A stretch of 64,000 bases of DNA. It comes from Litoditis marina (lineage: Eukaryota; Nematoda; Chromadorea; Rhabditida; Rhabditidae). The translations under genes were made by a program, and so were the position numbers. The notes under the pieces are model-generated. The model made no database searches. It was given only the letters and a program-made list of their open reading frames with translations, and was not told where the DNA came from. Location: contig OZ038439.1 of NCBI GenBank assembly GCA_964036275.1, forward strand, positions 5,906,169-5,970,168. The letters are read 5' to 3'. Shown one piece after another: positions 59,601-64,000 of this stretch. Each line of letters begins with the position of its first letter. Position 1 is the first letter of the stretch.

Positions 59601-61062
59601 AACTCACGACATTCCCGAGCTCCAAATAGAACATTGGTTCATTCAACAAAACCAGAAAAAGACCGGACATCGAAAGTGAGAACAAATGAGGAAAAATGGA
59701 CAGAAAACAGAGCAGAAGAAACTGTAATTTCAGAAATTCAAGAATATAGACATTTATTATTATATATTTTTATCATTCTCAGATATTATTAGATATTATA
59801 TATTTATGATTAGATATTATCAGTTATTATTAGAAAGAGACATTAGAAATGTTAAGAAAATAGTGAATGAACTCCAATGCTATGACAAAAAGTTACCAAA
59901 CTTACTTTATTTGATCGAGTTTCATAGAACTTGAAATAGAAAATGTTGAGAACGAATAAAACGCAGCAGGCTATTGGAATACTGAACGAAATGACACTGA
60001 TCTGAAAAAGGTAACTTTGAATGAGATTTTGTTACGAAGTCTGTTTGAAAAATGTTCGAATTATTCGGATCATTTAATGGTACTAGTAATATATTTTCAT
60101 AGGACGTGTTATTTCGAGTTTTAGCTCGATGTTTCATCCTTCAAAGAGCTCTCAATAGTTATTAGTAGTTTGAACAAATACATCAGAAAACATGAAAAGA
60201 AGAACAGTATAGTCGTTGCCAACGGAAAGGCGGGAAGGTACTGTATATCTCACTTTCCGCTGTGTGCGCACACATGCCTTCGATTTCAAAGTTTGCCGAT
60301 TATGTGCTCTAAAAGCGCAGTGGTTAGCGCCTTGCTACAAAACTTTTCTCGCAGGTTCGATTCCGGCGAGAGACAGAAATAAATAAATTTGGCACTCACT
60401 ATAATAGAAAGCTCCTTTTGCCTGCGCATTCTAAAGCAACTACCCTTATAATGTTGTGCTTTGGAAAATATTTAAAATCGTTATGAATTATCTAAAGTGT
60501 TCATTTTATGTCTATTGTCGTTGAGAGTTCGAAATTTTGATTGAATATGTTTTTCTCGAAGTAAAAACCAACCGATACTTTTGCCGAAATGTTTTTGTGG
60601 AATAACGTTCGCACAAACCCCACTGCGAAAGAGCCAGCCTGTAAAAACTATCAATAAATTCAATATGTTTCTAACTCCAGAAAAGTATTCTACAGTTTCG
60701 GTTACGAGTTTTCTGTCTTTGAAAGTTGTATTGAATATACTTACAAGAGACTGTTTAACAAAGAGAAATAGAGAGAGGGAAAAGAGAAAGGGAAAAGGAC
60801 GACAGAGCGATGGAGAAAGAAAGTTATTTGAAATTATTGCAATCGTTTTTATGTTTAGAAAAACAAAACGTTTTCCATTGGTCAACTTATTACTACTTTC
60901 AGATTGGTTGGAAACTTAGTTCATACTTCAGATATTTAGGTTTACATGATTCAAATAAAATAGTTGTACAAATAGCTTCCTTTTTATGAGAAACTACTGA
61001 AGAAGCAATCAACTAACCGTTATTGAAAAGTGAATGAAAAGCACCAGTAAAGCCGACAACAT
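56700..61062 (-). CDS. Gene B copy 2: tandem duplicate of the Tyr/Pro-motif membrane protein
   Basis: This is the copy of the 43681-48043 gene, shifted by 13,019 bp. All exons keep the same borders and, in the lines I compared, the same bases: 61062-61018, 60638-60579, 60001-59906, 58998-58800, 58414-58296, 57976-57828, 57332-57248 and 56798-56700. The predicted protein (about 283 aa) is therefore unchanged, including three hydrophobic stretches, YEAFDIP, YEGLDIP, YDVM and KKLPPRP. The only base difference noted in this stretch is intronic (46761 T, 59780 C). Such identity means either a very recent duplication or an assembly duplicate. Confidence 0.6.
60309..60376 (+). tRNA. tRNA-like sequence, copy 2
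   Basis: Identical to 47290-47357 at the tandem offset, with the same A-box and B-box and the same defects. Confidence 0.5.
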
Positions 61063-61459
61063 TTGGTAAAATGAAGTAAGAAGCCATCCCAAGACACGTG
61101 TACACGTTTTACAGGAAACCAAGAATACCACAAGTTTCAAAGGACATTTTCTTGGAAGTAATTTCACGCAGTCGCACTATGTGGAATTTTTCCGTTCATT
61201 CGAACCGGTTTCCAAGTTGTTTCTGAATTATATTTTAGGTAAAGTGTACACTTTTTCTTTGATTCTGAATCATATAGAGTGTGTGCTCTTTTAATTGTTT
61301 ATCTATAAAAACTTTTAATTGTTTATCTATAAAACAAAACATCATAAATTATTCGATCAACAGGCTGCTCAAATTCGCGAAGAGAATAAGTAGACGCAGT
61401 ATTCATTTTTGAGCAGAGGTGGAAACATAAATAAATGAATACATAATTTGTGTACGGCC

Positions 61460-62427
<968 letters not shown>

Positions 62428-62568
62428 TCGTTTGTCACTTTGATGTGATTCAATTACAATTACATAGAATCATTATCAACCGTAGATGGACTGTCCGTAG
62501 AGGGGGGTGAAGATAGGCATGGGTGAGCATTGTTACCAGCTTATGCGGTTTGCCATAAAAATACCGCG

Positions 62569-62645
62569 GCAAGCGGGGTTTGAACCCAGGTCTGATTTTT
62601 TTTGAGTTTCGTAGGCTAACACGAGTTGTAGAACGTCGACAGCTA
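62569..62645 (-). tRNA. tRNA-derived relic at the (TCAA)n edge
   Basis: On the minus strand CTCGTGTTAGCC (A-box-like) is followed by CCTGGGTTCAAACCCCGC (B-box and T arm). In copy 1 the same element is cut at 49501, just inside the T arm, where TCAA repeats take over. Confidence 0.4.
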
Positions 62646-63444
62646 GAAAGTTTTGAAAGTATCTCACATTTAGAAGTTAGTTTTTCAAGTTGGCATTTCT
62701 CAGATTTTGGCTGGAATTTTGAAGTTTAGTGCTTAAAATTATTAGATTTCTTTGGGTTGGAGTTTCAAGTTAACAGACTGGCCCAGTCTTCGATCACACA
62801 AATTTACAGACTAAATAATCACATCGAAACACTATTTTCTATCTGGAGACGGGAGATAGAAGATACGTTAGGAAAAGTGTACATACGAAGTGTACATACG
62901 ACCCCCCCCCCCCCCCGCCCCGTAGTACTATCACCCCCTTCCAATACGATTACCCCCATAGAGAGGGTTCGAATTTTAACCACCCCCCCCCCCCCCCCCC
63001 CCCCTCCTCAAAGCATGCGGAAGACATGCCGTTCTACAAATTATCATCATCAAATCTGAGATTGAAGCAATCAACAATAATTTTTCACCATCTGTTAACT
63101 TATTTGAAAAACTCACATGAAATAGCATTTACCTTCACCAAAATGTCTAGTTCACATCAATACTATTCATATACTCACTTTCTACAAACCTACAATAAAA
63201 GTTTGTACAACATACCCCATACTCATTTGAAAAATTGACTCAACAAAGTACAACATTAATATCAGTGAAACATAATTGATTGACATATATTTTTAAGATT
63301 GTACTGATTATTTTTCTCCATGTTCCGCTGTCTATGTTTCTATTTTCCTTCTATTTTTCTATTTTTCCCTCAAATTCTGAAAGAGCTGTAGTAGATAAGG
63401 TGCAGTTAGCGAACGAGATAAGAAATTTCATTGGTCCATCAAAT

Positions 63445-63996
63445 ATGAAACGCTGTGTTCTCTTTCTTTCATTTGCCATTTCGGGTGAGTTTATAGATTA
63501 ATGAATTTCCGTTGTTTGTAACATTAAGGGTAAAACTATTTCAAACCTTTAAAAATGCTAATTATTGAAGGGATCCATAATGGAAAGCTAGTTTAGGTAC
63601 CCCGGGGTACCTAAACATAGCGTTGCGCGCGCTAAACAGCATAAAACAAAAAAACATGTGAACCGTATGCAAAATAGTTTTGTTGGTGTGAATTAAAAAA
63701 AATATATATCAGTTTCTCTTGAGCATCTCTTTCATACTAACTTCCCTTTCTACCCTCCCCCCCCCTTTTAACAACAGTTGCTTGCTGCATTCACTAAAGA
63801 TCAGTCCCCAACTTTGGCTTCTGACATAGAGCTGACAGTTTTACGACAGGTTACTACATTCAAGCTTCATTATGTCCTTGTGCAAAATTAAAACAATAAC
63901 AATTTAAGACTGTATGAAATGTATTTTTGTATTCCAGCAGTTCATGGTGTGTGTTCAAATGGATACGAAGACATTGGGAATGGAAACTGTTATAAG
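63445..63996 (+). CDS. clec: C-type lectin gene copy 2, first two exons, runs off the window
   Basis: Exons 63445-63484 (signal peptide MKRCVLFLSFAIS) and 63938-63996 (HGVCSNGYEDIGNGNCYK) match copy 1 exactly. The window ends four bases into the intron, at the same GCGG after AAG, so the non-canonical GC donor is present in both copies. Whether this copy continues past the second lectin domain cannot be seen. It is the likelier of the two to be complete, because the right end of copy 1 is a duplication breakpoint. Confidence 0.75.
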
Positions 63997-64000
63997 GCGG

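Overview
The window looks like nuclear DNA of a Caenorhabditis-type nematode. Exons are small, splice acceptors are almost always TTTCAG-like, and three housekeeping genes are stacked 155-225 bp apart with splice acceptors just upstream of their start codons, as in trans-spliced nematode operons. A nematode-style C-type lectin gene and many short foldback (MITE-like) elements are present. Gene models below were built by hand by joining open exons between GT and AG sites with matching phase; none was confirmed by transcripts or database search.

Layout. (1) 0.8-5.0 kb, minus strand: a 172-aa single-pass membrane protein of unknown family ('gene A'). (2) 5.8-15.6 kb, plus strand: a divergent gamma-glutamyltransferase-like membrane protein with 19 in-phase exons. 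(3) 16.4-29.8 kb, plus strand: a likely three-gene operon coding for a FLYWCH-like zinc-finger protein, SDE2 (ubiquitin-like fold with the GGKGG processing site and a SAP-like C-terminus) and a ribosomal-L1-domain nucleolar protein (RSL1D1-like). (4) 29.8-33.0 kb: no genes, but a 130-bp satellite carrying two TGACGTC motifs per unit and a 0.7-kb long-terminal-inverted-repeat element. (5) 33.0-41.6 kb: an inverted, partly deleted copy of regions 1 and 2, holding a frameshifted 5'-truncated GGT-like pseudogene (minus) and a complete 172-aa gene A paralogue (plus). (6) 42.0-55.0 kb and 55.0-64.0 kb: a near-identical direct tandem duplication with a 13,019-bp period. Each copy holds a predicted multi-pass membrane protein whose tail carries tyrosine and proline motifs ('gene B', minus) and, divergently, a C-type lectin gene (plus). 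Copy 1 of the lectin is cut off inside its second lectin domain; copy 2 runs off the window edge. A (TCAA)n tract of about 1 kb lies between each pair.

How the parts relate. The operon genes are conserved core functions (replication stress and splicing, ribosome biogenesis) and sit as a single-copy island between the arms of a large inverted duplication. The flanks are fast-evolving, duplicated, membrane-associated genes. The most interesting candidate is the divergent pair of a secreted C-type lectin and a membrane protein with SH2- and SH3-type docking motifs, duplicated as a unit. Gene A carries one ITIM-like motif that its inverted paralogue has lost. The tandem duplication is so similar that an assembly artefact (uncollapsed haplotype) must be excluded first.
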